Source of the DNA: Phyto melanocephala
Lineage: Eukaryota; Arthropoda; Insecta; Diptera; Rhinophoridae
Assembly (NCBI GenBank): GCA_941918925.1
Contig: OW799237.1
Location: 112,448,515 to 112,512,514 of the forward strand
DNA: 64,000 nt
Direction: 5' to 3'
This document shows positions 12,413 through 25,357 of this stretch, piece by piece. Position 1 is the stretch's first letter, and each line of letters begins with the position of its first letter. The position numbers were made by a program, and so were the translations under genes. The notes under the pieces were generated by a model that made no database searches, was not told the origin of the DNA, and worked only from the letters and a program-made list of their open reading frames with translations.

Positions 12413-15400
12413 CTAGAAAATATATTTTATCTCAGCAATAACTATAATTTCCTAATTGTTATCACTAACAATCGATTAAAGAGTGCTAATAACTATTTCA
12501 AGTTTTTCAAGACATTTTCAAAAGTGGCTGCGTTTTTACTAGCAGTACTCTTTAAACGACCTTTCAAAGAGATTGATGTTAATATATTATGCTAAAACGA
12601 TAATAGAATACAGGAATTAAAAAAATTGTTTAATTCGTACTGTCTTCTACTATTTGAATTAGTCTAAAATCTACGAAAAACTAGAGCTTCCTTTTTCATC
12701 AAGTTAAGATAGTAATAAAGGTATTATTTCTTGTTTGTGCATTTGTTTTGATTGTTCTCTTGGCGCTGAGCCATTGCTAAGATTAAGTAGATAATAAATC
12801 GCTATATAAAAAATATTTACTTGCAATATACAAGGCTGATAGACTTTTTCCAGTTTTAATTTAACCGGATGAGGATTTTGTATTGTAACAGCTTCAGCAA
12901 TTTCTTCACCAATACGAAATGCTTCATTGCGATTTCGTCCAGGCACCAGAACAAACATAGAATCAGTATCACCATACACTACTCGAACATTCCATTTGTC
13001 GTTGGCTTCTACCATTTTAATGGCACGCTCCAAAGTTTCCCGACCCTTAGAAACTACTGTGTCACCAACCTCAACAGCCGGCATTCGGCCACTGAAATTG
13101 GCCGCAGTATAGCCGTAAGTTACGTTGGCCATAAGTTTTAAGCCCAATTGTCGTGAATGTAAGATACGTTGCAGGGCGGAATTCGATTTGTGCAGTTTCA
13201 TGGACTGTTTTACCATTTGACGTGTGTCTAGGATTTCAGTTAACATACGTGGTAAAATACCTTCACGTACGGAGGATTTTACAAAAACCACACCACACGG
13301 GGAAATGGTGATAAGGTCACGATCAACCAATTTACGTAACATCGCAGGAGAAACACGAAGTTGAGAGGCACCAAATTCAAATGGTGTTGACCTATTGTTG
13401 AAGTGAATAAAGTGAAAAACGTTTACGTTTCTTTTTCAGTTAACTTACTGTCCCAAATGTTCTACTCTTCCCAAACAGGTTGAAAAACAATAATTATATG
13501 CTATTATCATACTAGGATATAAACTTTGAAAGTCCAACACTATTAAAGGATCAGCATAAAAGCGTGACTGTGGTTCCATAATTAAAGCTAAATATTCGGG
13601 CGCCCTCATATGTGCTCTCTGCTGCACGCTGGGGGATAAAGGAACTAAATTTTTAGGTTTAGCAATTCTACGAGAGAATTACGTTTTTAAAAATTGTTTT
13701 TCTTTAAGCGTTACAGATATTTTGAATACCTTAGCATCATACTTTCCACCCGAAATTGTGATCCTCGCGATAATACCTCATAGAATTGTATGCCAATTAG
13801 TTTCGCCATTTCACTTGTACGCCCTATTAAATCTAACTGATCTAAAAGTGCTAATGTACCACGTACTCTCTCCAAATAATATTCAATAACAATCCATCTC
13901 GAACTAGGTGAGGAAAACCATTCGGTTAAATCACGATAACTATGCCACGGACAACGCTTGTGCATAATGTGATACATAACACTTTCAAAGGTATAAGAGG
14001 TCAATGCAATTTCTGAACGCAACAAGCGCCAAACGTCAAGTAAGATTCGTCCACAAAGTTTCATCTGCATTATAATGATAAGAAAAAATATTCTCTTGAA
14101 TATTTTACTATTGAGTTAACATTTAAAGCGTTACCGCTTAAAATTATTCACCTACCTCTACATCTAAATCTGTAAACGATTCACGATCTTCATCAACAAA
14201 ATCTCTTACTTTCTGTGTTGGAACTCTTGACAAAAGCGGAGCAATATTTAAACACAAATATTTTGCGCGTTCCATAACAAATCCCCACGAAGACATTTCA
14301 ATTTCATATCCCGCATAAATGTCGGCATCCCAAAGTGAACACAAACCCAATAGAGCTTCTAAAGCTTCCACTTCAGTCTTAGCTATGGTAACCTCTATAT
14401 CATTATCAATTCCATGAATACGTCCCTCCTTGGATACAATGTCACGAGCATCATGTATTATTATATAGCCACAAGCTTTACGTGGTAATTTTTTATCAAC
14501 ATCCATGTGATCGTTGGGTATGCTATTTTCTATGGCATAAAATATACAACGTATTTCATCAAGTTCAGGATTAGGAAATAATTCATCACGTGTCGCCACA
14601 AACACTTCCAAACTAATAATTGTAAGGTAGTTAAACTGTATTTAAAACAAGAAAGAAATTTAAAAAAAATTTGTTAAGAAAACATTTTTTTTTAGCAAAT
14701 ATACCTCTACGTCTGCTTTAGCTTGTTGTAAATTCTCCAAAGCCACCTTAAAACCAAAAGTATTATTCAAGGTAGAATTTTCTGACAACCCTATCATAGT
14801 AACCTCAGTTTCCTTTAACTGTTGCATAAAGGAAGAACGATCTAGCTCTGCTAAAGCAGTTTCACTAGTCACACTAGTTTCACTACACTGCGAATTGGGT
14901 ACTATACTTTCTAGACTATCTTTAATGGCTTCTTGCGAATTTTCTTTTGCCGTATTTGAAGGATCTTTATCAAAAGCTTCTTTAAGCTGCTTATTTAGAG
15001 AAACTCGTCTCAAAGCTCTACAAGTTTTACGTTTTCTTAGAGAAGTAATACGATTTAATGAAATGTTTTCTAAATTTCTGCTCACAGGAGTGAAACTTTG
15101 CTTCAACTCTTGTCCCACACTAATGTGATTGGCGAGTGGGGTTCCCGGTGTCAGTGGCGTAAGCGTCAGACTTCTCGAAGAACAATCTAAAGTATTATCA
15201 GCATCATCACTGTCATGGGCTTCACCCTCACCGGCCTTCATCATCATAGTTATTTTTTGTCTTCGAATTTTAATGGGACTATCTTCTTCTAGATTTTTTG
15301 TTTTTAATTCATCTAGCCCTTCTCCTTTATTTTTGAGCAACTCTCTTGCCTTTAACCACAATTTCACTTCTTGCCTGGTTGGAGCATCAATTTGAGGTGT

Positions 15401-18400
15401 AATAATCGCTGCTTTTCGATTGGCGAAATATTCTCGAATACGTTGGGAATTACGATATTTATTTAACATTTCCGCACCGCCTAATTTCACAAGTTGTTCG
15501 CGCCTCCAAGACGTTAAACCTTTGACATCTGAACTCAAAATACTTTGAAATTCCTCTATATCATTGAGTTTATTACCAGGTATCTGCAGTATAGTAAAAC
15601 CCAATTCTTTATGTTTGGTTAAATCATCTGGATTACTATAAAAGGGCTGTTGAAAATCATATTCTGGCAATTGAAATTTACGACAACCTTTTAATACTTC
15701 TTCTCGACTGGGAGGCAAATCTAGCGGAGTTAAAAGCAAATCTGTTTCCGATGTAACAATGGAGTGTTGACTAGAAGACGATAATGTTATAAAGGCTTCG
15801 GATTGTGGAGATTTTCCAAAAGTATTGCTCGTTAGCAACGGACTGGAATTTGCACTAAATAACACAGGACTTGAAAGATAATTTGATTTATTATAATAAC
15901 ATGCAACTTTAGGGTTTTTATAGTGTTCATGTGGTGGACTCTCTGTGATTTCTTCATCAAAGCTTTCTTTAGTTTGAGAGTTTGCTAAAATATCAGTTGA
16001 TGAAGTGTTTATTATAGTTGTAGATCGTGATTGTAATTTTAGGGCATCTCGTAAATTCTTTAAATTTTCAGAGATTTCTGTATTATTTTTGACTTGACTG
16101 TTTGGTAAAACTTTAATGGAGTCTACATTTCCTAACGATTCAATTCCTAATATTTCACCAGTTTGAGTAGTCTGTAATTGTAATGGTCCTTCCGATTGAG
16201 CAGCCACATTTAAAGCATCTTTTAAACTCAGCAAATTGTTTGAAATACAACAATCATTTGTTAAACTTTCGCAGTTTTTCTTTTTTACTTCCAGTGTGTC
16301 CATTGTTTTTCCTCTGGCCATTAAAGATGTTGTACTTGCTGCAGATTTAATATCTGACTTTAAGTTATCGTTATGTAATTTTGCACACGAAATTTCGGAA
16401 TTATTTGTTTCCGCTTCTAAATTATCCTGAGAAATTTCGCTACATTTACCAATTGAATTAGTGTTGTTTTTGTAATCTTTTATAACGATTTGTTGTATTT
16501 TTCTTAATTTCACTTTACACTTTTTCAGTCTTAAGTAATTTTTCAGATCAACTTTAGAATCAGAACCACTAACATTATCGACTTTAAGCTCAGAGGAATT
16601 TACCCTCGAGTTCCTATTAGTTATTCTTCTGCACTTTACTGAGTTTTCTGCTACAAAACTTTGTTTTGTTTTTTTTAGTTCTTTAGTTTTTCGTAAGTTC
16701 TTTTTAGATATGTCGACATTACTATCAAAATTTAAAATTTCTTCATCGGTTTCTTTGCTACAAGCAAGTTCTTTCGAACTTTCTAAACTGTTTATGTCTC
16801 CGTTATTTTTCTTCAAAACAAATTCTAAATCGTTTTGTTGTAACTCATTCAAGTCCTGCTTTTCAGTGCATTGTAAATTAAGGTCCTGCTTATTAGGTTG
16901 CTTCAAATTATTTTTATTTTTTACAACTGTCTTATGATTTTTTAAATCCTTGATGTTTTGAAGATTTGGGGTTTTTACATTTTCTTGTTCTGCCTTTCTA
17001 CCACCTGCATCCTCATCTGGTTTGTTACTTTTTAACATATCATTTGCATGTTCACCCATTTTGTTTAACTCATTATTTTTGTTATTTAAACTATATACCT
17101 TTAACAGTTTTTCTTTAGTCCTACGAGGTGTTAGCGCACATGTAATATGAGTTTTATCTAAATTAATAAGTCTTTTTGAACATCTTTGACTTGAACTGAA
17201 ATGTTCTCAAAAATGGTATTTTTAATAAAAATGCAACAAAAAAGGGATATTAAAAAAAAATAATAATATTTAATATATAAAAAAAAGTATTATTTTTTTT
17301 ATGAATAAAAAAATATATGTAAGTAATATATATGTATATGTATGTAAAATATATAAAATAAAATGAATGTGGGTGCATCAGTCATCTGGAAGTTTCGAAA
17401 ACTTGATTTCATGATACACATGGACGTATGGACATATAAAAATATAGGGTGGTACAATCAAAACGCGCGATGTTAAATAAAACACAACATTTTCAGAGAA
17501 TTATCTTAACAGTTTTTATTATGATTGAGGAATCTATGACAATTATGCGTGAAATAAAATATAGGCCAAATGTTCGCACGGCTTCGGTTTCATACTTCTA
17601 TCCGATGGTCCATTTTTTCAATGACATTGTTTACGCAACATCTGGCAGTCAAATGAATTATGTATCTACTTCAACAAAAATCAAAGTTTATAACGCATAC
17701 GTCAGTGCTTTAATAAAGCAGATGCTACAAGTTTTTACTAACCAATGCCTGCGCAATATACTTAAGATCTGCTGTCCCCGAGTAATTTCAAAATTGAAAA
17801 CCTCCTTTAACTCACAAGGCAAGAAGACATCAACAACCAGATAAAAAGGCGCAAATATAAATGACTCGGTCACACGCTCAGGAAACCATATGACGAAATC
17901 TGTCACGCAGCACTAGGATGGAATACACCAGGCTCCCGAAGACGAGGACAAAACGCTTGACGAAGGACTATCTTAAATGAAACCGGCAAATCTTTTAACG
18001 AACTAAGATACTTAGCTTCAGATGGTAATAATTAAAGATTCTTTCTAATTAGCCTATGCTGCTAATGGAATACGGAAAAATAAGGATATTGATGTTCAAT
18101 TGTCACACTATCGCAAACAACAGCAGTGTTTTCCGCACAACGAATTAGGCAAGCATGTACTGGGGCCGAATTACGGCATTCGATCACGATCGAGATTTTA
18201 CTCGAACGATCGAGTTCGCTGTACTTTAGGTACAGAGATACTAATAAGAATTTTACAATTTCGATCACGTTCGAATGCCGTAATTCGGCCCCTGGTGTTT
18301 TTATATTTCCTACAGACTCGGGTTGCTGAAATTTGCACAATTCTATGGATTACGGCTACATAAAAAAGCACTGCTCATTTTTGTGTGAAGAAACCGAAAA

Positions 18401-21400
18401 TCGGGAAATCTATATCAGACAGGAGGGAGTCCGAATATCTTTCGGACTACCGGGTAAATGTAACATATTTTAGGCTGAAATATCTGCGATTAAACGGTCG
18501 GTACGCTAGTATTGGTAATACAAGGTATTTCACAGGAATCACGACTTTTATTGACAGCCAAGCGGTTATCAGGTTTCTAATTGAAATCTTATCGACATCA
18601 TAGCTCATCAAGGAATGTCGGTCATCTTTAAATTAGATGACTTTGCATTCGAACATAACCTTTATATGGGTGCCGGAACACGGAAATAGTATAGGTTACC
18701 TACCATATTTAATTTCTTAATGCTTCCTTTTAAATCATTAAGATTACTACTGATATAAACATACATACAATACTCTCAATTTTTTTTTTTTTTTAGAAAT
18801 TTTGTTAAAGAATTTGAGAAACTACATTTTAACAATTTAAAAATATTAACATAATGATCCATATCAAACGCCTTTGAATAATCGAGAAGAACAAAAAAGG
18901 AAATATTGCCCATAACTAGACCAATATGGGGGATGAAATGCCCCCTACAACTGTTTCTGTATTAAACAAAAAATTAATTATTTACATTTAATCTATATAT
19001 ATAAAAGTGTGTGTGTGTTAGCTATAGACTCTGAAACTGTAAAACCGATCGGACTCAAACTTTGGCAAGTTGTTGTACACATTCCAGGGAGTGTTTATGG
19101 GTGGCAAAAAGTGGGCGGGGCCACCCCATACAAAATTAGTTATCAGTTTTAGCTACTTGCACTTGACCGATTTTTCTGAAACTTTGCACACATATCGACC
19201 TGTCATGACTAAATAATTTCGTGATAAGAAAAGTGGGCGGGGCCACGCCCCTAAAAAAGTTTTAATTTTGAGGTACTTGCACTGAACCGATTTTTCTGAA
19301 ACTTTGCACACATATTGAGCTGTTATGACTTTACAATTTCGTGCTTAGAAAAGTGGGCAGGGCCACGCCCATAAAAAAATTATAATTTTAAGTTACTTGC
19401 ACTGAACCGATTCGTCTGAAACTTTGCACACATATTGAGCTGTCATGACTATATAGTGTCATGATTAGAAAAGTGGGCAGTGCCACGCCCATTAAAAAAA
19501 GTTATAATTTTTAGCTTTTTGCACTTGATATTCAATTAAAATTCAGAATTCATTTTTATTCATTAAGGGGCGTAGCAACGCGCGCCGGGCTTTTCTAGTT
19601 TACATATAAAATTAACTTAGTTTAAGATTTTGCCAACATCAATACGTCTGCGAAGCTTTTCAATTAAAGCATCAATTAAAGCAGTTATACAGCTATGTCT
19701 CAGCCGAAAACCGGATTGTCTGCTAGTTAACAATCCTTTATGATTAACGGATGTGCTTATTTGTTGATGAAATAAACGTTTAAATATCTCGCATACTTAT
19801 GGGTATAAACCTATAAAATAAAATTAATTTAAAAATACCTTTTATTTTCCACCTCGGCCATTACATGATCCTTTACACCAGTATCAACAGATATACTTTT
19901 ACGGTGTATATCGGACATGACAAGTCTTTTGCGTAAAGAAATCATAGGTCTACAAGGAATAATAAAAATTATAAATACTATCAAAAAAAAATGCAGAAAT
20001 GAAGACATACAAGCTATTTCTTTCCACTGCAGAGCTTTTATTAGGTGTTGCATCGTTTGGAGAGTCAACTGTAAGTACTCTAACTTAAGAGTAATTCGTA
20101 TTTATTTAATCAAATCAAAAACTTACTTTTACCTGTTGAACGGGTAATAGAAACTAAAGGCAATGAAGCAAATTTATGACGTGTTCTAGGTGTTCTAGGA
20201 GAGCGACAAGGTGAACCCATTATCATTCGTCTACTTTTGGGTGTAGTAGGAGTTGATGGTAAAGTTTTTTTTATGGCAGCTTTTGATTTTTTTGTGGGAG
20301 TTTTCTGTAAATCGTCAGCACCATCTACTTGAGGCACTTCATCTAACTTAGATTTAAAATTTTGCGAAAGGGGTTCCTTTTGTGATTGCGTTAGTTTAAG
20401 TATCAAATCATCTAAGTTATCCAGAGCTATGGAAAAATCATGTAAATTTTCTTCATTTTCAGGATCATCATCAGAATCAGCATTTAAGGTGGTTTGATGT
20501 AGAGCTGCGGCAGTGGATTCCTTATCCAATTCTTGGGGTGATAAGTCAACTTTAAATATAAGAATAGCATTTTAAAGGAAATTGAAGAAATTGGTTTACA
20601 TTTTACTTACAATTTTTATGAATCTGTGACAAAGGAGCTAGACTGCTATCCAAATCGATTTTATCCTCATTATTTTCCTCCAATTGTTGTAAAATATCTA
20701 ATAACTCCATGTCTTCATCGCGTACTTTAAAAAATAAAAAATATTTCTTTATTTTCATATATATAACACTATCATTACTTACGAGTAGTATTCAAGGGAA
20801 CATGGACATGTTGCTGCTGCATAGGTAGACGATTTTGACTTTGTGTTAAACTCAATATTAAGTCTTCATCTACTATAGTATCTTCCAGAAACACATTCTC
20901 ATTTTTGATGTTACTTTGGTTTTCCTGCTCTTTTGCTTCATTTACATAGATTATTGGAGATTGCTCAAATATACTACTGTTATTGCTTAAATGATTTTGT
21001 ATAACTGATGCATTAATTAGATTCTCATTTTGAGTGCACTCTTCAGGATAAACGGAATTTTGTAAAATTTTCGTTAAACTAAATGTTCGTTTTTGTTGTT
21101 TGCTTAAACTGATATTGCTAGGATTAAGTGTTGTATTTGAAATATTACTGGAGTTTAAGGTTTGATCAGATATTTGAGTTGTCTCTGACATTGTTTCTGT
21201 GGCTAAAAGTTTGCTTAATAAAGCTGTACGAAAGAAAATTTCACTTTCTGTAGGTTGTACATCAGGACGTTCTTGAGTAGAAGGTATTTCAAGAGGAGGT
21301 ATCTATAAAGCATTAAATTTAAACTAACTGTCGTATATTGCTTACTATATTTCAATTACTAAATAAAAGTTTTAGATACAAAATTTAATAGACGTAAAGA

Positions 21401-24218
21401 TAAATTTTCAAAGTATATGTCAGTTAATAGTAAATACAATACTTTTATTATTTTATACAATAAAGAATATTTGAAAACCATCCATTAACTAAAAAGAACG
21501 ATTTTTATTAGTTATAATATCTATCCAACATATATAGTCACCTTAACGCAAAACTTCTAAATATATCCATGCTAAACAAATTTCACATCACTTGTTTTTC
21601 TTTAAATTTTCATTGCACAAAAAAAAATAATTTTTACCAATTTTCTGAAAAGTTTTAATTTATTTTAATACAAATATTTATTAAAAATATGTATGTATAT
21701 ATGTATCTACTATATAAACTAAAAATAATATAAAGTTTTTTTTTTAGTTTAGTTTAAATAAAACGAATTGATAACTTTTTAGGTGAATAAGGCAAAACTC
21801 GAAATAATACATTTTATAGTTATCGGAATGAAAGGTAGCCTCTATATGCATTAATTAAGGTTGATATCTATATGTGCCGTAAATTTTATTTTAATCCGTT
21901 AAAACGGGTTTTGCGTGTTTAAGTAAAAATATCAAAACATTGAGGCATACAAACATTCCTATTTATTATACTAGTGGGATAGGATTTAATGAAATTATTT
22001 AAGACAAAAATAAGCCTATGTGATAATTTTACCAACCCAGTATAATTATAAATGTGAACAATATGTATGTGTTCATAATCATAAAAAGCGTAAATACACT
22101 GAAAAAAGTGATCAAGTCAACACTTAAAAAAAATTATATGAAACACAAAATAACTACAGCAAGTAGTTTCCGCTAATTTATTTTTCAAAAATGTACAGAT
22201 CCGGAAAATCATTTACCCGATACTGTGTTAAATGTTTTATAGATGCTTTTTAAAAAGTTAATTGATAAATTTATTAGAAATTAAAATACATAATTTAATA
22301 TTTTTAAGCTTAAACGTTTAATTTATTTTGTGCCTTTGATTAAGCTGTATTCAGTAAGCTAGTATTTGTTCGAAATAAGATGTTTGCTCATTGACACATA
22401 AACATGATCATTGTAATGATATATTTATTAATGTTATTAACTTTTTTTTTGTAAATATTATTTTCAAAATATATTGCATTGTGAGTTGAGCTGACAAAAT
22501 ATTAAATTTCAAGTAATAATAACAATTTATTAATAAAATAATAAATTACATTATTCACATATTTTACTATATACATATATGTTATTTATATACAATATTG
22601 TTACAATTCAGATCAAATTATTCAAGAAGCATCGCAAGGTTTTCTAACCGATATTCTTTTACCTCTTTCTTAAAACTGGCAAGCTATTGAAATATATACT
22701 ACCGGCATATTCGATTCTTTGCTTGGTCTGCAGCTTGCAGTTCTCAAGTTAATTCAATAGCTCGGTGTCCTATTTTATTTAATGACTTGTATACGTGATA
22801 TAGGAGTTCTTTTTGGTATATGCCGTAAATTGGCAACATTTTTCTACTATAGTCTCTGTACAGGGATTAAACACACACTAAGGGCTTTAATCTGCACAAC
22901 TTGTAACGATTTAAATTCTAAGCTTTTCTTGTATTCAATAATTATAGCAAGATATTCTAGGTGACTATGAATTAAATAAATGAACTCCTAGTTAATTATT
23001 ACCCTATTGTTGGCCAAGTGCGTTATGTTCTGTTAGTTAAATTTTATCTATTGAAAAATTGTAAAAATAAATATTTTGTAACATATGTATGTATAAAAAG
23101 TATTTCAGCAAACGTGTTTTGTGTTTTAAAAGCATCTCAAATCATAAATAATAAAAAAACTTTTTTGGCCGTTTAAGGTCTTTAATTACGGAACTTTTAA
23201 TATATGAAATGAAAATAAATATGTAATTTATTTTGCTAATAAAATTCAACTTTTATAAAAAACTTACCCCACTTACTTTCACATCATTTTCCATTGATTT
23301 TACTAGCTTTTGTCTTCTTAAACGTTCATCATTCCAAATTGATTCAATGCCGGGATTTGCATGTGTTGTATTCGTTTTTGCAATCAATTGAAAACGATTT
23401 AGGATAAAATTGGAACTAATATCTACTTCCAGTGAACTACACGATACTTTCTTTACTAAATTAAAATCTAGAATTTGTGTTTCATCTAAGTTTTTAAACG
23501 ATATTTGATCATCAGCATTATTGTGACGAAATTTCACAATTTCCAAAGGAACATGTACAAAACTCATGCCATACAAATTAAAATCTATCATAAATTGTAA
23601 TATATATGGCACATGAGATTCATGTGGATGAAAATTTTTGTTTAAAATAGCACCATTCTGTAAAAGGTTTGCGGCGCGTTTTATAAAACGTGGATTAAAC
23701 ATGTAAATTTTAAGAAATTGATGATCAGATCGATGGTAACCATAAAACGGTCTTTAAAAACAAAATACAAAATTATCGCATAATTTAAAATGTTTGTATA
23801 TATTTATACTTACATCCCCTTAACCAATTGTATTTTAAAAACATGTTGAGCCGAAGAACTTCCCTGGCTAAGAGAAATATTAATAGCCTTGTCTAAATTT
23901 ATTGCAATCTGATATATTGCTTTATTTAGCGACTCAAAGTTCTTTTGGTCGTACGGTATATAGAAGTAAGGAAATACTCCATGAACATGCATGCAGGTTT
24001 TTTGGCCCTGAGCATTTGAACCAAAAATTCGTATAACTGGTACCTTTAACCAAACATGTGTATATTTAATTTTCACTTTATAAACATTTATAACTTACTC
24101 TTTTTATTTCTTTGCCACGAAATTCTGAGTAACATGCATCCAAACCTGTTACTGGTTTTTCCATATAAAAATCTGCTACTACTAAACGTAAGGAAAATAT
24201 TTTCTCTGTATCAGCCAT
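10388..24218 (-). CDS. Rev3 (mus205): DNA polymerase zeta catalytic subunit (REV3), 17 exons
   Basis: Family-B polymerase that extends mismatched or lesion-distorted primers in translesion synthesis in the nucleus, with REV7. Coding exons (minus strand, in order): 24099-24218, 23814-24043, 23268-23751, 20783-21302, 20611-20724, 20133-20549, 20011-20068, 19839-19949, 14705-17195, 14156-14635, 13730-14064, 13449-13667, 12821-13391, 12299-12412, 11144-11334, 10845-11072, 10388-10784. All junctions have GT/AG and the phases close, giving about 2359 residues; from memory the Drosophila protein is about 2130. The start ATG at 24218 is chosen because it leads directly into the conserved [15 protein letters not shown] block. 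Palm motifs DFQSLYPS and YGDTDS are intact, so the enzyme should be active. Exon 3 has two in-frame donors 9 nt apart and exon 6 two donors 6 nt apart. Confidence 0.95.
12821..14635 (-). CDS. Rev3 (mus205): REV3 exons 10-13: exonuclease-like domain and palm
   Basis: Exon 10 (14156-14635) opens [19 protein letters not shown]. The exonuclease I acidic pair of proofreading B-family enzymes is absent, as expected for polymerase zeta. Exon 11 holds [18 protein letters not shown] and [13 protein letters not shown]. Exon 12 holds motif [21 protein letters not shown]. Exon 13 holds the motif B region [20 protein letters not shown] and motif [13 protein letters not shown] with both catalytic aspartates. 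Residues about 1516-2050. Confidence 0.95.
14705..17195 (-). CDS. Rev3 (mus205): REV3 exon 9: large disordered central exon
   Basis: A single 2491-nt exon for residues about 685-1515. The first two thirds are Lys/Asn/Ser-rich and poorly conserved. Conserved blocks begin with [16 protein letters not shown] and [17 protein letters not shown], continue with [16 protein letters not shown], and end in [20 protein letters not shown], which leads into the exonuclease-like domain. The REV7-binding segment should lie in this central region by family knowledge; its exact residues could not be fixed here. The [10 protein letters not shown] segment is proline-directed-kinase-like. Confidence 0.92.
17600..18035 (+). 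mobile_element. RTE/craniofacial-type LINE remnant
   Basis: In Rev3 intron 8 and antisense to the gene. Broken plus-strand reading resembles the C-terminal part of LINE reverse transcriptases: [34 protein letters not shown], then in another frame [12 protein letters not shown] and [13 protein letters not shown], ending [11 protein letters not shown]. Several frameshifts and stops make it inactive. Confidence 0.6.
18162..18292. repeat. 131-bp MITE with perfect 22-bp inverted ends
   Basis: GGGGCCGAATTACGGCATTC and its exact complement bound 131 bp within Rev3 intron 8. Subterminal GATCACG/TCGA repeats extend the pairing. No target duplication could be recognised, so the superfamily is open. 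Confidence 0.65.
18860..19790 (-). mobile_element. Jockey-like LINE remnant split by a Helitron
   Basis: In Rev3 intron 8, same strand as the gene. 19625-19790 reads [14 protein letters not shown] and [17 protein letters not shown], a reverse transcriptase finger motif. 18860-18935 reads [17 protein letters not shown], palm motif A. These segments are normally about 30 residues apart; here a Helitron (18992-19598) separates them. No full ORF survives. Confidence 0.65.
18992..19598 (+). mobile_element. Non-autonomous Helitron, copy 1 (short)
   Basis: Starts TCTATATATATAAAAG and ends CTAG after the hairpin-containing GGCGTAGCAACGCGCGCC. Flanked by A and T. It holds about four internal units of a roughly 115-bp tandem repeat, each with a GTGGGCGGGGCCACGCCC-type hairpin; other copies have five to seven. 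It interrupts an older LINE. Confidence 0.8.
19839..21302 (-). CDS. Rev3 (mus205): REV3 exons 4-8: linker region
   Basis: Residues about 279-685, low-complexity and Ser/Asn/Asp-rich. Exon 4 starts [20 protein letters not shown]. Exon 5 contains [14 protein letters not shown]. Exon 6 contains FDLSPQELD, repeated [13 protein letters not shown] segments shared with exon 4, and a basic [10 protein letters not shown] patch. Exon 7 is only 58 nt, and intron 7 (19950-20010) is about 61 nt. Exon 6 ends at 20133 or 20127. The repeated SLTQSQ/KLTQSQ motif suggests short binding modules, but their partner is unknown. Confidence 0.85.
22640..22955 (-). mobile_element. Possible LINE remnant in Rev3 intron 3
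   Basis: Minus-strand reading gives [15 protein letters not shown] then, after stops, [15 protein letters not shown]. This resembles the post-RT 'LQ..QN.ALR' segment of I/Jockey-type LINEs. It is short and broken. Confidence 0.3.
23268..24218 (-). CDS. Rev3 (mus205): REV3 exons 1-3: N-terminal domain
   Basis: Residues 1 to about 278. Exon 1 gives the start [19 protein letters not shown]. Exon 2 carries [19 protein letters not shown], and exon 3 carries [16 protein letters not shown] and [13 protein letters not shown], all hallmarks of the REV3 N-terminal domain. Two consecutive GTAAGT donors end exon 3 (last base 23277 or 23268). Both keep phase 0, so the products differ by three residues (V-S-G). 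Confidence 0.93.
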
Positions 24219-24588
24219 TTCATTTAAATGTATTTAAAATATTTTACATATTATTTTAGAAAAGCTATAAAAATAAACATTTATTGTGAAATTAAGTTAA
24301 CTATTGATCTTGATCACAAAATTCAGAACTATAAAACCAGCTGTTAAATGTAAACAAAATAATGTATTAGATATGATAACTTTTTGATAAAAAAATCCTT
24401 AATTACGAGGGTTATTGCAAATTCTTTGAAATCTAATGCTTATATGTTAATCTTTAATTTTATATATGTACATAATTTTTGTTCCACGAAACAAAAAATT
24501 TTTTGTTCATAGTTATATATAATAGCATGTAGAATAAAATCATCAAAGAAAGAAGGCCATTTCAACGCATGTTTTCGATTGTAAATCG
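24219..24588. other. Upstream flank of Rev3
   Basis: AT-rich sequence between the Rev3 start and the first hAT element, presumably 5' UTR and promoter. An ATG at 24223 is out of frame with the Rev3 start. No promoter element could be assigned confidently. Confidence 0.35.
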
Positions 24589-24596
24589 GTTGAGTA

Positions 24597-25340
24597 CAAG
24601 GCATATCGATAAGGTACTCGTATCCAATCAGCTGACTGTTTTTTTTTATGTACATTTTATAAGCGTTACCAAGGCATATTCATACAGGTATATGCAACGG
24701 CGAATTGATACAACAAAGCACATTTTTAGGGGATTTTTTCTTTCAAGGCCAGTTTGTATAACAAGGATGGAAAAGTTGTTTTTATATGTTTAATTCAATA
24801 AAATTTTATTAAAAAAAGGATATGTGCTTGTGAAGCACATTATAAATGGTGCAAGAACAACAAATATACATAAATTTGGTAAATTTATTATCATAAAAAG
24901 CACAATTAAGTTAAATGTTTAATTCGGAATCCAAAATCTAATTTTCCATTCCTTCATTAATAAATAGAATAAAGGAGAATTCAACAAATTTAGACATTAT
25001 GTTTCCCCATCATCATGTGCTGATAATTTCACCTGTATGAATTCGCTTTGAACGTTGCCAACTTTTTTTAAAAGTCATGCCTGCAGTTGTCAAACTTAAT
25101 TTTTTTAATTTAATTATACAACAAATAATTCGCAATTTCATTTGGTTTAAAACATTTAAAAAAATACAAAATCGTGAATAAAAAGTTTTCGCTTTAAAGT
25201 TTTTTAAAAGTTAATCAAATTTAAGAAGAAAATAAAAAAAAATGTTTGACAAATGCCGGCATATATACAAAAACAAAATACATGTGTTTTTTATTGTTGT
25301 GTTTGTTGCCGCGATGCATATACCTTATGGATATGCCTTG
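24597..25340 (+). mobile_element. Non-autonomous hAT-type element, copy A
   Basis: A 744-bp element with ends CAAGGCATATCGATAAGGTA and, in reverse complement, CAAGGCATATCCATAAGGTA. It is flanked by the 8-bp direct repeat GTTGAGTA (24589-24596 and 25341-25348). The end CAAGG fits the YARNG terminal consensus of hAT transposons, and 8-bp duplications are typical. A second, diverged copy of the terminus lies inside at about 24671. No transposase coding is seen. Confidence 0.85.
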
Positions 25341-25357
25341 GTTGAGTAGTTCTCGAT

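Noticed and set aside
14895..16937. Several plus-strand Ser/Phe-rich ORFs
   Set aside because: Antisense shadows of the large Rev3 exon 9.
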